A program made the translations under genes and the position numbers. A stretch of 64,000 nucleotides of DNA from Phallusia fumigata. Its lineage: Eukaryota; Chordata; Ascidiacea; Phlebobranchia; Ascidiidae. The stretch spans positions 4,527 to 68,526 of the forward strand of contig QXVZ01020046.1 of NCBI GenBank assembly GCA_008931825.1, in the 5' to 3' direction. Position 1 is the stretch's first letter; each line of letters begins with the position of its first letter. This document shows positions 1-11,325 of the stretch, piece by piece. Under the pieces are notes generated by a model. That model was not told where the DNA came from, did no database searches, and saw only the letters and a program-made list of their open reading frames with translations.

Positions 1-80
1 TTTCAATGTCCTGGAGGAAAAACCAGTTGTAGGTACAAAATTTTGTTGGAATGAGCGAGATCATGAGACACCCATTAGTC

Positions 81-427
81 TGGTTTCTAATTGTCTTTAT
101 CAAGTTTTGCATGCAAACCTCATGTTCCCCTAAAAACCTTTCTCATAGACCCCTGGTAGGGGACCACTGATCTATACAGCCGACTGGCATATCCTTCTTG
201 GCTCGCATACCGACTATGCTTATTGTGTTTTCAGCAAAACCAATTAAGCATAGGACAAAGGCCGAAACTTACGCGAACAAAGACATAAAACCAAAAAAAA
301 AAAAAATTTAGTTTTTTTCCCTGCAGGTGTAGGTTTAAGAACGTTAATTTCGTGCCTTCGATTTGCATTTGCATGGATCTCGTTTGTCGCCTTACCGCAC
401 TTTTTATGATTGCGATTTTGCCCACAT
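81..427. repeat. Direct tandem duplication, copy 1 (5' end of WBP1-like gene 1)
   Basis: This block is nearly identical to 429-764, in the same orientation. It includes the leader region and most of the signal-peptide exon of the following gene (ATG at 373), but stops inside that exon. A single ambiguous base N at 428 sits exactly at the junction between the copies. Differences are scattered single bases plus an A-run length difference near 293-305. The position of the N suggests a contig join or unmerged haplotypes rather than a real biological duplication, but a real duplication cannot be excluded. Confidence 0.9.
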
Positions 428-428
428 N

Positions 429-764
429 TGGTTTCTAGTTGTCTTTAGCAAGTTTTGCATGCAAACCTCATGTTCCCCTAAAAACCTTTCTCATGGACCC
501 CTGGTAGTGAACCACTGATCTATACAGCCGACTGGCATATCTTCCTTGGCTCGCATGCCGACTATGCTTATTGTGTTTTCAGCAAAACCAATTAAGCACA
601 GGACAAAGGCGGAAACTTACGCGAACAAAGAGATAAAAAACAATTTAGTTTTTTCCCCTGCAGGTGTAGGTTTAAGAACGTTAATTTCGTGCCGTCGATT
701 TGCATTTGCATGGATCTCGTTTGTCGCCTTATCGCACTTTTTATGATTGCGATTTTGCCCACAT
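429..764. repeat. Direct tandem duplication, copy 2
   Basis: This is the second copy of the 340-bp duplication. It runs directly into the complete signal-peptide exon (710-772) and on into the gene, so it is the functional copy. See copy 1 for the N at the junction. Confidence 0.9.
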
Positions 765-1649
765 CAAGCAATGTAAGTACTTATATTTGTTACATTTACG
801 TACAGAGTAAGTTAAGTAAGTTATACTTTTGAACAAGGTATGTTTAAAACTGATTTTCATTTCCTGATTTCACGTTTGTTGTAAAAATAACTGCTTAATT
901 GGTTAGAATTATATACTCTTTAGAATTTATTGTAATAGTTTTTTTGTTCTTTATAGGCGATTCAAAATTGCGGCAACGGATACCACTGTGAAGGTATATA
1001 GGCTACAAACTGTTGATAAACCTAATCTGTAGTAAGTATGATACTACGACACATCTATGTAATTGTGTGCTGTGAAAGAAACTGTTCGGGTAGCAGCAAA
1101 AAATGAGCTGACCAAGGTGAAGGTTTTGATGGTAGTAATTCTGGTTGTATTAATTACAGGTTGGAATTATTGTTGTGGATCTGGATTTAATGAAGATTTT
1201 CCAGTCTGTTGTGCACCGTGGTTCGCCCGATGGTGTAAGTGTAATTTCGATTTTTTGACAGAATTCAAAACTTTAAGTATTAAAGTGTAGTTCAAGTCAA
1301 GAGTCTCCTTCACCTTTCTCTGATAAAATCTTAACAAATGAAAAACAAGACACTAGTGTGGCTTAATCTGCAATTGTGCGCTATTCTTCATTTCTCAGGG
1401 TTTATAAATTGTGGTTGAAATACAGCTTAAAAGCAATTTGTAATACAATTGATTTATCTGACTTGTTCGTTTTAAATAACAAACTGGTATGAAACCATGT
1501 GCATACTTCGGTAACAAACAGAGTACTTTTTAGTTTTTTGGGTGAGCGTGGCGTTCTTCGTTCTTGCCATGGGCGGGTGCTACGAACTTTATAAGATGGT
1601 GAAATTCTACTGCAAGTCGAGAAAGTACAAACCTGTCAGTAACCTGTGA
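710..1649 (+). CDS. Small WBP1/VOPP1-like single-pass membrane protein, gene 1
   Basis: The model is join(710..772, 957..993, 1160..1234, 1534..1649), 96 residues. All introns are GT-AG and phases match throughout. Exon 1 is a signal peptide (MDLVCRLIALFMIAILPTSS). Exons 2-3 give a cysteine-rich ectodomain (CGNGYHC, then NYCCG and VCC) ending in a Trp/Phe-rich stretch that enters one transmembrane helix (FFWVSVAFFVLAMGG). The short basic tail is KMVKFYCKSRKY. The CCG...CC...W-aromatic-TM order is that of the WBP1/VOPP1 (and Shisa-like) family, whose members recruit WW-domain proteins such as NEDD4 ligases through cytoplasmic PPxY motifs; no PPxY is seen here, so the tail may be reduced or an exon missed. 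AATAAA lies at 1814. The neighbour at 4266 is a paralogue with the same phases. Family call moderately sure; function inferred. Confidence 0.75.
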
Positions 1650-4265
1650 CCGTCTATTGCGCGGCTACAAACTGGTAAGTTGTTGATTTATAAACTTGTT
1701 GAAGCCATTAAATAGTTGGTGCAAAGTTAAGACCTGCTATGGAATTATTATGACAGCCATAAAATCGGACCTAGATGTTGCAGGCGGCGATATTAACCTT
1801 ATCAAACAAACCCAATAAACCTAGCCTACCCAAAATTATACCGAGACTGTCATCCTAATTCATAAAATAAGGCTCAGATCAAAACAAATAATTGCCCGTG
1901 GCGGTACAAAGCAGGAAAACAAAATTATCAAAAGTAGAAATGTGAATGACGAAAATATTTGGCTACATATAAATTTCGTGGGATTTGCTTGTACACACAT
2001 CATACACTTATATGTGTTTCGTGTTACATTTTAGTTGCAAGTATAGATAATCGTGATCACATTAATCGAATACCGCTAGTTGTTTACAATTTTCAGATCC
2101 AGACAGCCCACATTCAGGTGTATCTGGAAACCGCAAATTGTTCGCGAGCGACATCTGGCGGTTCGGAAATCGAGGACTGTGCATGACAACAAAATTTTAG
2201 ACTTTCAAAATCGAATTTCAAACTTTTAGTTCGGCCACAAACCTTTTGACAAAATGTGTGTAGTGCGTATTGAAGTTTCCTAACGCCACATGTATTCTTT
2301 AAATGTACTGATGAAATTAGCTTTCTGTGGGACTAAAATATTCATTAAAGTTTGACCAAATGGTGTATAGCTATCACTAGTGAAGTTTTGCAGCATTAGT
2401 CGTGGGGCCGTGAAGGAGTGGCACACAGAAAGATCGACGTCTAAACTTTTTACCCTCAAAACCGTTGCTCTTGCTAAATGTACGACCAATGTCGTTTTCA
2501 GAAGACGCTCAGGGCTGGGAAAATATCTCTTATAAGTCGACTTTAATTTTGACATACAGTGTGTCACATTTGTCTTTTGCCATATCCTGAGCCTCCCCAC
2601 TGTTTGCTCGTCATTGTGTTTTGACGTCGATGGGTATTTCCTGTGCGTTGCATTTCTTAGCGTTTAAGGTCAACACCTAGGACGTGGTACTGCTTTTGTA
2701 TTATCTCTCTTCGCGCGATATAGACGAACCGAAAGCACATTTGTGTTCGAATTTCAAAACCGACTTTCTTTACTACACTCAAAGTATAAATAGATCCGAC
2801 ATAGAAACGCTATTTATTATGGCATTATATTGTTCTCAGGATTGTGTCCGCGCTTGCATTGTGTACTTTCTTTGTATTTAATTAAACTTTTTTCGTTTAA
2901 TTCTCTTTAAAAGGAATAAGAACGATGTTGAACAAATATCACAGAAACGTTAATTGTCAGTCGGACAAGTGAAATTGTGTTGCTGTGGGGGAACATGAGT
3001 CAGTACAGCTTTCTCCGCGCGCAAGTGAAAACGGATCCCAATTAAGAATCTAAACGTTCAACGGTGAAAGAATTATAATAATATTCCTTGCCTGTCTTAG
3101 AAGATTTATCGTGAATAATTAACTTTGTCGAATTTGCTGAAAAACTTGTTTCCAGCGAGTACGTGTATTACAGCGGTACCGTTTACTCACATGTAAACCC
3201 AACATCGTTTTCGTTCTAAGCAACCTAAGCTTGACGCAAGCAAAATAACAGAAACATTATACATATGGGCACCAGCATTGGTGATACAACACAAGCAAAT
3301 GTAAATACGCATATCAATGTGCGTTACTGGCCTAAATCATTAACTAGGTTCGTTACGTGCAAGCCCGTACCGGGTCCTGTATCACGAGACGTGACGTAGT
3401 GGTTGCGAAGGTTAATATCCTTCAGTAACCAACAGGAGAGGAACAGAATGACTGTACTGGCTTTGTTCAAATGCTGAATTAATCGTCTTGTATAGATTAG
3501 GTGATGATGCTAATGCTTGTATGAGGTAATAGGTTGGGGGCCATAAACAACGTGTAAATTTGAGATTACGCGTTTAGACTGGTTAGCTGGCTTTGCTACA
3601 GTGTAGGATGTCGTAAACATAATAAAAATAGATTTATAATAGTCCTCAAAAAATATTAAAACAGTACTTACGACAGATGTATATTTATATCTAATCTATC
3701 GCATATGGGGAAGCACAAGGGTATGTAAGTAAAGTGATAATGGTCCCAGTTCTAGTTCAAAACAGTCTTGGAAGTTGTTTCGGTAAAGTTGTCCCACAAA
3801 ACATTGCCCGCTCTTGTTATACTTTTTCGATGTGTCTCAAAACGTTTAAAAATGTAAGTCTTGCAGCCAACCACAACGCCTACGCAGTAAGATCTTAGGT
3901 TTAATAGCCTTGTGACGCCCTTGCGATACTTTTATGCGAAGGGGCTTTAGGGCTTGAGTTTTGTTGATGACATCACGGGGCACCTCAGGTTACGCTTCCG
4001 CTAATTTTTGCGTAAACACCTTTATGTGGGCATGACGTCTTTCAAACCTCCACTCACGACCGTAGCTCAAGCAAAGTTTAACGTCCTGACCCGGACAGCG
4101 AAACGTCAGTTTTAATGATGAATGACAGACAACGGGTTGCCAGTCACGATGCTTCGTGTTAGCACCGGTTAGGATAAAGGTGATTGTATTATGCATTGGT
4201 TTCAAGGGTTGTTTTTATTTGTAGTTTTATACAGATTTTGCAGAAGTAAATTTGTACAAGTAACG
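1650..4265. other. Intergenic stretch, no gene recognised
   Basis: This 2.6 kb between the two WBP1-like genes holds the 3' UTR and poly(A) signal (AATAAA 1814-1819) of gene 1 and presumably the promoter of gene 2. The short open frames here, including a 106-codon minus-strand frame at 2280-2600, have no recognisable motif or supporting splice context. I see no repeat family that occurs elsewhere in the window. Confidence 0.6.
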
Positions 4266-6924
4266 ATGTGGTTTAGGACGATTGTTTCACTGTGCGTTGT
4301 GCTGTTCTGTTCCAACTTCGCAGCGGTAAGTGTTTACCTAAACTTCTGCAGGACTTTGACTAACTTGTGTAAATCGAAAGCTGTCAAATTACAATTAATA
4401 TTATTTAACCGTGAATGAATTGCTTGCGCATATTAGATACTTGGAATTGTCCCGAAGCTTTCGTGCAGGTCAACGATAATGGTCTACTCCCATACATAAA
4501 TGACCTGCAAGAAGCGTTATACCGCGTCGTTGTCGGCCTTCCAAACATTTCCATTAAGCAAGGCGAGGGCTAGAAAAATCTAGCCTGCGGTGGAATGCGG
4601 GCTTCTTGTAGGTCTGGTGTACTGTGATACAATTGGCAGTATTTGAACTTGATTTTAAAACTCAGTGGTGTAAGTGGAGGTCTTAGGAAAACGTTTTGTG
4701 ATGACATTTAAAGCTCTAGTCGACCAGTTCAATTTGGTGCCCTGGAGCATCAAGTTTTTGATGATATCTTTAATGTCACACCAAACGCTAAGCTGATAGA
4801 AGTTGAGTTCATTCAGCAAGATGTACCGCATTCTTGGACGTCATTTATGATATTACACGTTCGTTTCGTTCCCTTTTGTCCAGAGGCACCCTATCATTCA
4901 CGTGTGATGTTGTGGTTGCGTAAGACAAGTTAAATTAACGGTATATGCTAAACCAGGAGCGCGTACTAATAGGTCGAAATGCATTCGGTCGTGCGCGTGA
5001 CAGATGTGAAATGCTACACTTTGATACGTAAGGTTTTTCAATAGTGGCTTTCCTTTCAATAGTGGCTTTCCTTCGAATTTTTTACACTAAATTAAAATGT
5101 TTGTCCAAACCGAAACTGCCTGTCATGCGGTTCGTTCCCGAACCGACGGGTGTGGCATGTTGCGAGAACGTTTGGTTATTAAATAACTCGACTTTATTTC
5201 TCGAACTAACGCACAGTGTTTACCGATGCGCTTTACCAGGCAAAAAATCGATTAAGCTAAACAAATATCTGCGTTGCTTTCTTTTCGGAAAAACAGATTT
5301 AAGCTTAACAAAATCTTCTATTTCTGTAGGCCTACGAATACTGCGGAAACAGCTATTACTGCCCTGGTAAGAAACTGAAACGACAAACCCGTTCTAGGCG
5401 CTGGTTGAAATGAAATCTTATAGAATGGTTTTTGTTAAATTGCCCTGTTAAACCAGATGAACGTTGTTTCACCATTATTGCGACACACCACTTCTTCTTT
5501 CAAGTTGCTTGTTTCTTAATTTCATTAGGCGACAAAACGAAAACGTTTAATATCAAATTGTTTCAAAAGTTTGACTTTTTTCAAAAAAAAAACGATCATA
5601 CTATTGATTGTTAGAGATATCGAAATCATTTGATCTCTTGCCCATTACTTTCATATATTTCAGTTTTATCAGGAAACGTTATGTACAAAAATATTTTGTT
5701 TTGCTCTTAGATCAAGGAAGTGAAATAGGTTATTGTTGCGGGTGGACTTTCAACAACGTCGCTCTGTGTTGTAGCTACACAGCCTGGTACTCGCTGTGGT
5801 GTAAGTATCTGTACATAAAGCGCTCTGTGTCACATTTGCCACCTCTGCAGTTTATCAGCTGAAAGTCTGTGTTGCTCATTTGGTTCCAATTGAACTGCTG
5901 AGAACCTAAAACATTTACAATTTGCCGTTTTTGTTCCCTCTTTGCTGTCCGTTCTGTACAAATTACTAATGAATTTTCTAAACGCCCGCGGACTTAAGGC
6001 CGCAGGGGCAGAGGTGATTTTGGGACATAGGGCAATATTAATTTAAACTTAACAAGTAAATAAAGTGACATAATGTATTGTGAGAAGTTACATATGTGGC
6101 ATGCAGTGCCCACATTCAAATATTTACCTTTTACACTCACTGTGGAAAATGCTGGGCTGCTGAGAGTTATGTTGCAGACGTAATCTCCCTGCTGTTTTCC
6201 TAACTGTCAGTTGATACAGACAAACTTTTAAATACCGTCGTTGTATGTAGATGTTTGGACGAGTATCGTAATCTTTGTTATGCTGATTGCGAGTTGCACT
6301 GCTTGCTGCAAGCGGCACAGAGATAGACAACAACAAGTAGTTACTACTACTGCGAGACCCGTAACAATCACAACTGTCTCCACTGATGCAAACGGCGTTG
6401 TTAACAAGGTATCATTTGTGTTCCTATGTTTCAACATTTATATGATGGGGGAAAGCATTACTATTTTTGTTGTCAAAAACTTTGTTTTAAACGATAGACT
6501 TAATTAAAAGTTAATTCGTTCTCCACCACATTTTTGAGTCCTGGCGCCATTTTTTGATAAGTTTAGAAGGTGGCCATGACATATTGGCCTCATTAAAATG
6601 ACATCGTCAGAAATTGTCAAACCAGACACGCTGGTTTAAAGATAAAAACGTTGTTTGTTATGTATATTTTAAATGCGTTGAGATAAATTTACAACTTAAA
6701 CTCTATTCTTACATTTTTGCCAAACCAAGCTCATGGTACTGCTTAGCCATATTGACCAACCTCCGAAATCCAAGGACTTATCTGCACCAACTTTTCAGAA
6801 CTTCCAGCCATACTCACAATCTCCTCCATCATACGCAAGTCTTCAGCAGCAGCAAGTGAAGCAGCACCCACCACCTCCAGCCTTCAACTCTAACCAGAGT
6901 GTTCCACCCTACCCAGCAACCTAA
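4266..6924 (+). CDS. WBP1/VOPP1-like membrane protein with PPxY tail, gene 2
   Basis: The model is join(4266..4325, 5330..5366, 5711..5800, 6251..6408, 6730..6924), about 179 residues. Exon 1 is a signal peptide (MWFRTIVSLCVVLFCSNFAA). Exon 2 (37 nt, as in gene 1) gives YCGNSYYC. Exon 3 gives YCCGW, then LCCSYTAWYSLW. Exon 4 completes the aromatic pre-TM segment and the membrane helix (VWTSIVIFVMLIASC), followed by the basic CCKRHRDRQQQ, which matches the HRR...QQQ stretch after the WBP1 helix. The last exon is Pro/Gln-rich and has a PPSY motif, the WW-domain ligand typical of WBP1, WBP1L and VOPP1. By family analogy it is a single-pass adaptor that recruits NEDD4-type ligases to endolysosomal membranes. 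The acceptor at 6730 is the least certain: the stronger TAG at 6745 would put a stop in frame. Confidence 0.8.
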
Positions 6925-7459
6925 GTGCTGCTGTACCAAAATGCAATCCTTGTTCGCCTATACATAAATACGTATGCACTGTATAAATATCAAGCCTTTG
7001 CTACGCGATGATATGTTTTCAACCTGTGTCATATCGATTAATTTGGTCCAAAACTCTCCAATACCTTGTTTTTGACAAGGAAGTATTATTTTCTTATCCT
7101 GGTAGATTGTGGCTGATATCATCACTTGACGACAACGGTGAAACGTTCGTGAAAGTATTTGTTTTTTAGTAATAAATTTGCAATTCTGAATGTGTAATAC
7201 TTTCTTAAATGAATGACTGGGCTTGATTTCTGGGGAAACAAAACTTGCAAGTCGAAAAATTTGACATGGCACCTGAATTAAGAACATAGGTTTGGAAAAA
7301 GATTAACTTTGTCCTGGCAAAAGTGTTGGATCGGATTTTGTTACCTACTGAAGAAGCACCCTGTAAACATTCGGGGTCTATAAACAAAACTAAATAGCTA
7401 TGGGTCCAATTTAAGCTTTTGCATAAAATGTTTGAGCAGCCAAAATAAAGCTACTACAG

Positions 7460-7870
7460 TTGGTATGTATGGCTATTGTGATGTGTCATCAGTTTCGTTT
7501 GATCCAACTGCCCCACCGGTCACCCCATTAGCTTACACGCATCACATACCAAAGGTGCCTGTTTATATGATTGACTATAACCGTAAGTTAAGGGGATCGA
7601 AAATTCTTGATCGATTGGACTAACCTTTTTATAGGTTAGGCCATAGCGGCGTGTCACCAGTCAGTTAACAGCTAAGTTTGCTCGGTCAAGTTGCAAAATT
7701 AACAAAAACTGTCCCAAAATTGGGTCATTTTTATTTGTTAGTTGATTTTTCTGGCTCCATAGCTCCCAGCTCCCATCAATTACCCAGCTACAGTTCATGT
7801 AAAAAAGGGGCAAATTATTAAACAATGTGGAAACTAGTTAAAGGCTACAAGGACTATAAACACATGATTG
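7460..7870. repeat. Dispersed copy of the 128-bp repeat family
   Basis: Two pieces (about 7,475-7,560 and 7,740-7,850) resemble the tandem unit at 61.0-61.75 kb. Shared tokens in the same order are a TTTGA(T/C)CC block, GCCCCA, a TTACCC/TCACCCC block, then GGGGCAAAT and TTAAACAATGT. This copy is diverged and interrupted. A 63-codon open frame over it looks like the chance frame over the main array, so I do not call it a gene. Confidence 0.6.
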
Positions 7871-8375
7871 ATCAACGAGACAGGACGTATTTATTGACTA
7901 CGTTCACTGGTTTGTAGACGAGAAAATGGGAAACTGTAAGATCCTTTTAATAGCTTGAGTTATACTTGTTCTTTACAACTCGAATTCGAAAACAGTAAAC
8001 GTCCAAATGATGCGGGACTGTATCATTCTCGACTTCTCTACCTTCGGCATCTTACATTGCGGTTACGTCAATGATAAGCATTTATAAACGGAAACATGAT
8101 GTCATGAAACCTCAAGCTTAAAGTAACGTGGCAGGATTACTTTGCATCACAGTTTATGCAAAACAAACCCTCTTTGCCTTATCAGTACAGGGTGATTTCT
8201 ACCCATGGCATCTAGCATGGTTTGGCTATGAGCTTTTTGAGCAAACACGCCAGCAGGAAGAGGCGTCAACATGAACTGTTTGTATTGGTTTTGGCAGGCT
8301 TAAAGTCATGCTGCATAACCACGCGTTAAAACCCACAGTGTAAACGAATAGGAACGCAGTGTGTAGTTAAGTAAA

Positions 8376-10443
8376 ATGCAAGTGGACAAAGTTTTGAATT
8401 TGGGAAGGATTAAAATTGTGCGTGCTCGCAATGAAGATTGGAAAACTGTACGTGATATGCTGACTGCAAGATGTTGGGAGGAATTTCACACTTTGTTACA
8501 CGCTGCTGTTGCAAATAATATTGGCTTTCAGGTATGTTGTTTCATTTATATAGCCATCGCTTTGAAAGACTTTTTAACAAGCTGAACTGCTAAATCGGTT
8601 TTACGTGGGTAAAATACTTTTTGGGGGGTAAAATTAATTTCGACCACTCAGATTATTTATAACGTTCCAAACATGCGATTCAAGCCCCTTCGGTAAATAT
8701 GTTGGTGTCTGATTTCCACAAAGGCCTCTTTGGCTGATTTTGGCCGACGAAATGCAATCAGTATTTAAATACTTTAGCAGCTCCCCAACTGTATTTTACA
8801 GACAATGGGGTATTTTTGTTTTAGTGTTTCATTTTTCTATCGTGGAGTTTTTTGGTTTGGCTTTTGAACAAATATTCCTTTGGTCTTCATGTTGCATTTT
8901 TGTCCTATGCAGCAGTTCCACTCATAATATATATGTTGGGTAAGTACAATAACTCGCATATGTTTGTCTTTTTCTCCGTGTTTTAGACCGATTGATATGT
9001 TGCTAGGACTTTATCGATGTGACCTTTTGCTCTTTCACTATAATTCATCACAAAAACAATCCCATACTTACTGATATTTCTATGTGTCCAAACTGTATGG
9101 AATTATTTTGGTTAGGTACCGGGTTAGTCGAACGATTATCAGTATTTAAGGTTTATCAGACTTTTAAATGTCTGTAGCCGTGCATGAATTCAAAGTTTAT
9201 ACCCAATGTTTATGTTTTCAGCCTATTGGCGTATAATTACTTCCTTTTAAACGGTTGCTGCGCCGTTTAAAGTGCTTTTAGGAACATACAATTCATTCAG
9301 TTGGTGTGACTGTGTTAGCGACTTTGTGCAGAATCGTCCTACGCTCTTTACTGCCTCCTAGGCGTGTGACGTAAATTAATTTATCGTTTTAACTCCAAAA
9401 CATTTGAGCCTCTAGTTTTGCATCATCGGTGTACCTTAGATAAAGTGTGTTTGTTGACTAAATAACAATTACAATCTTTTGCAAATTTTCTCTTCTGTTT
9501 GTTTGGTAGTTTGATGGTTGTTTCCCTTTTGTTTGTACCATGTTTTTATGGTAAATCAATGAATGAATCAATCAAAATTTTTATTCAAGTATTTTACAAT
9601 ACACTATTTATTTCAGTGTTTTTCCATTACAAGTATGTGTGGATTCCGTACTCTGTACAACGCGTGCACACTTACAATTCGTTTCGAAAAAATTACGTCG
9701 AACCAAGGGAACGTGGCTTGTGGTTTGCTTCAATAGATGGTTTAAACGGCAAAGAAGAAATAATAGGGATGGTGGCTGTTGGATTACCACACCACAGTTT
9801 CAGTGTGTGTACGGATAACAATACCCTAAAAATGTCACTCGAATTGAAAGTGAGTTTGAACCTCTATTTGGTGTTGTTCGTTAAAAAGGTTCAGGGTGAT
9901 TGGAACGACCGAGTTACCTTTGTTAAGACGTAATACATTTTTAGTGTTACCTTTCATAGAACATAACTTACTAACATTTCTATAAAACATAGGTTTTTGG
10001 TGTTAAAGGTAACAAGGAGAAAGTTGAATACAACAGGAAATCTTCGATAACTTAATCTCAACGAGAGTTTACGACGAATAATCTATTTTTGTATTGAGGA
10101 CAATATGGCGATAAAAATAACTGATTACCATTGGCCTCATGCCTGTGAAACCTATTTTTTATGATTTTACTTTGGTAATTAGACGCTCTTAGTGAAAAAG
10201 AAGTACCGCCGCCAAGGTGTATCCAAACTCCTCATACATAAAGCTCTGGAGCACATGCGGAAACTTAAAGATCAAAATTTTCCAGTGGATTTTTTCTTGC
10301 TCAGTGTTGGTGCAACTAATAGAGTAGCGCTTGATATTTATCAAAAGTACGGGTTTACTAGGTACGCCATTTTTGTCGACAAAATTATGTGTGGTTGCTT
10401 AAGTTATCGTTACGTCGCTTGTGTAAAGAATTATAAAACATAG
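8376..10443 (+). CDS. NAT8-like GNAT-family N-acetyltransferase, membrane-anchored
   Basis: The model is join(8376..8531, 8825..8939, 9617..9849, 10183..10443), 254 residues, with phases 0, 1 and 0 all consistent. The N-terminus (IKIVRARNEDWKTVRDML) is the GNAT beta1-alpha1 segment. Exon 2 is a hydrophobic double span, residues about 53-90 (e.g. LHVAFLSYAAVPLIIYML), at the place where NAT8/NAT8L enzymes carry their ER-membrane hairpin. Exon 3 has the substrate-side strands ending at IIGMVAVG. Exon 4 opens with the acetyl-CoA pyrophosphate loop KYRRQGVSKLL (R/Q-x-x-G-x-G/S type, residues 175-185) and then DIYQKYGF, the usual C-terminal GNAT motif. The likely reaction is transfer of acetyl from acetyl-CoA to an amine, possibly cysteine S-conjugates or lysines as in NAT8; the substrate cannot be read from sequence. 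AATAAA lies at 10541, 98 bp after the stop. Confidence 0.85.
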
Positions 10444-10540
10444 GTCCGCTAAAGCATACGTTATACAATTTTATTTGAAGTGGATCTTGTAGTATCTGAT
10501 TTTGCAATTTAAGTAATAGTTGTATCTTCATTAAAAGTGT

Positions 10541-10546
10541 AATAAA
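10541..10546 (+). terminator. Poly(A) signal of the NAT8-like gene
   Basis: An AATAAA lies 98 bp after the stop codon. A second candidate AATAAA lies about 80 bp further on. Confidence 0.6.
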
Positions 10547-10821
10547 CAGTTATCACCTAAGGTGTATAAATCGACACAAACCAGCTATAGTGTTTGTTAT
10601 CAACAAATTCTGTGATTTATCAAATAAAATTTACTGTACTTATACACTAAAAAAGCCGACGGCGTCCCTTATTTGATTTCTAGAGTTTTGTTATCTGTTA
10701 AGGAGAACAATTGAAATGTTAGAATACGTAATTAGGGGTTGTTCCATTTTTTAGTTTAATTTTTACGTTTACGCGTTGCGTTACGATAATGATTCCCACT
10801 GAAAAAGACTAGCCAATAAAC

Positions 10822-11000
10822 CAGTGTTTCTCAAACTTTTTAGCCCAAGGACCACTTTATCTTCGAACTTTTTTCTAAGGACCACCAAACAGAATTCCAT
10901 GCTAACATGCTCTCAAAACAGGCGATTTAATAAACCAGTGCCTAGTTTTAGTCATCTTTTCGCGGACCACTATGCGGGAACAACACTTTGAGAATCACTG
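10822..11000. mobile_element. hAT-superfamily MITE with 8-bp target-site duplication
   Basis: This 179-bp element has terminal inverted repeats: the left end begins CAGTGTTTCTCAAACTTTTT, and the right end reads CAGTGATTCTCAAAGTGTT on the opposite strand. CAGTG-TTCTCAAA is the standard terminus of Charlie-type hAT transposons. The flanks are CAATAAAC (10814-10821) and CCATAAAC (11001-11008), an 8-bp target-site duplication with one mismatch, the length expected for hAT. There is no coding capacity, so it is a non-autonomous element moved by a transposase elsewhere. The inner part repeats the phrase GGACCAC on both sides. Confidence 0.88.
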
Positions 11001-11129
11001 CCATAAACCAATTACTCCAATGGCGGTTAGTCGATTCACATATCTGCTACATCAATAAGCAACCTATTCACGAAATAATTCATAACCAAGACACAACCTG
11101 TCAACTTGCATTCGACGCGTCACAGTGAC

Positions 11130-11325
11130 ACGCGACAAATGACGTCACAAACGACCGTTCCATGCCGAAATGTCATTGTCACCTCATAAGAGCCTTCTTC
11201 GAATTTCACACCGGTGCCGGTATACAAGAGTGCGCGTCAGGTCAGGTTGAATCAGACATATGGGAATAACCAGTAGAACTTGTTTATAAGCCGGGTGCCT
11301 AACCAGTCTACATCATCAAATCAAA
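11130..11325 (+). promoter_or_regulatory. Troponin C promoter region
   Basis: The 200 bp before the troponin C ATG contain a perfect CRE palindrome TGACGTCA (11140-11147), a CATATG E-box-type site near 11259, and a TATA-like TTTATAAG about 40 bp before the ATG. CRE plus E-box is a known arrangement in ascidian larval muscle promoters (established for Ciona muscle genes in general); its use here is inference. Confidence 0.5.

Noticed and set aside
2280-2600. A 106-codon minus-strand open frame as a gene
   Set aside because: No motif, no splice context and no homologue recognised; length is compatible with chance in 64 kb.
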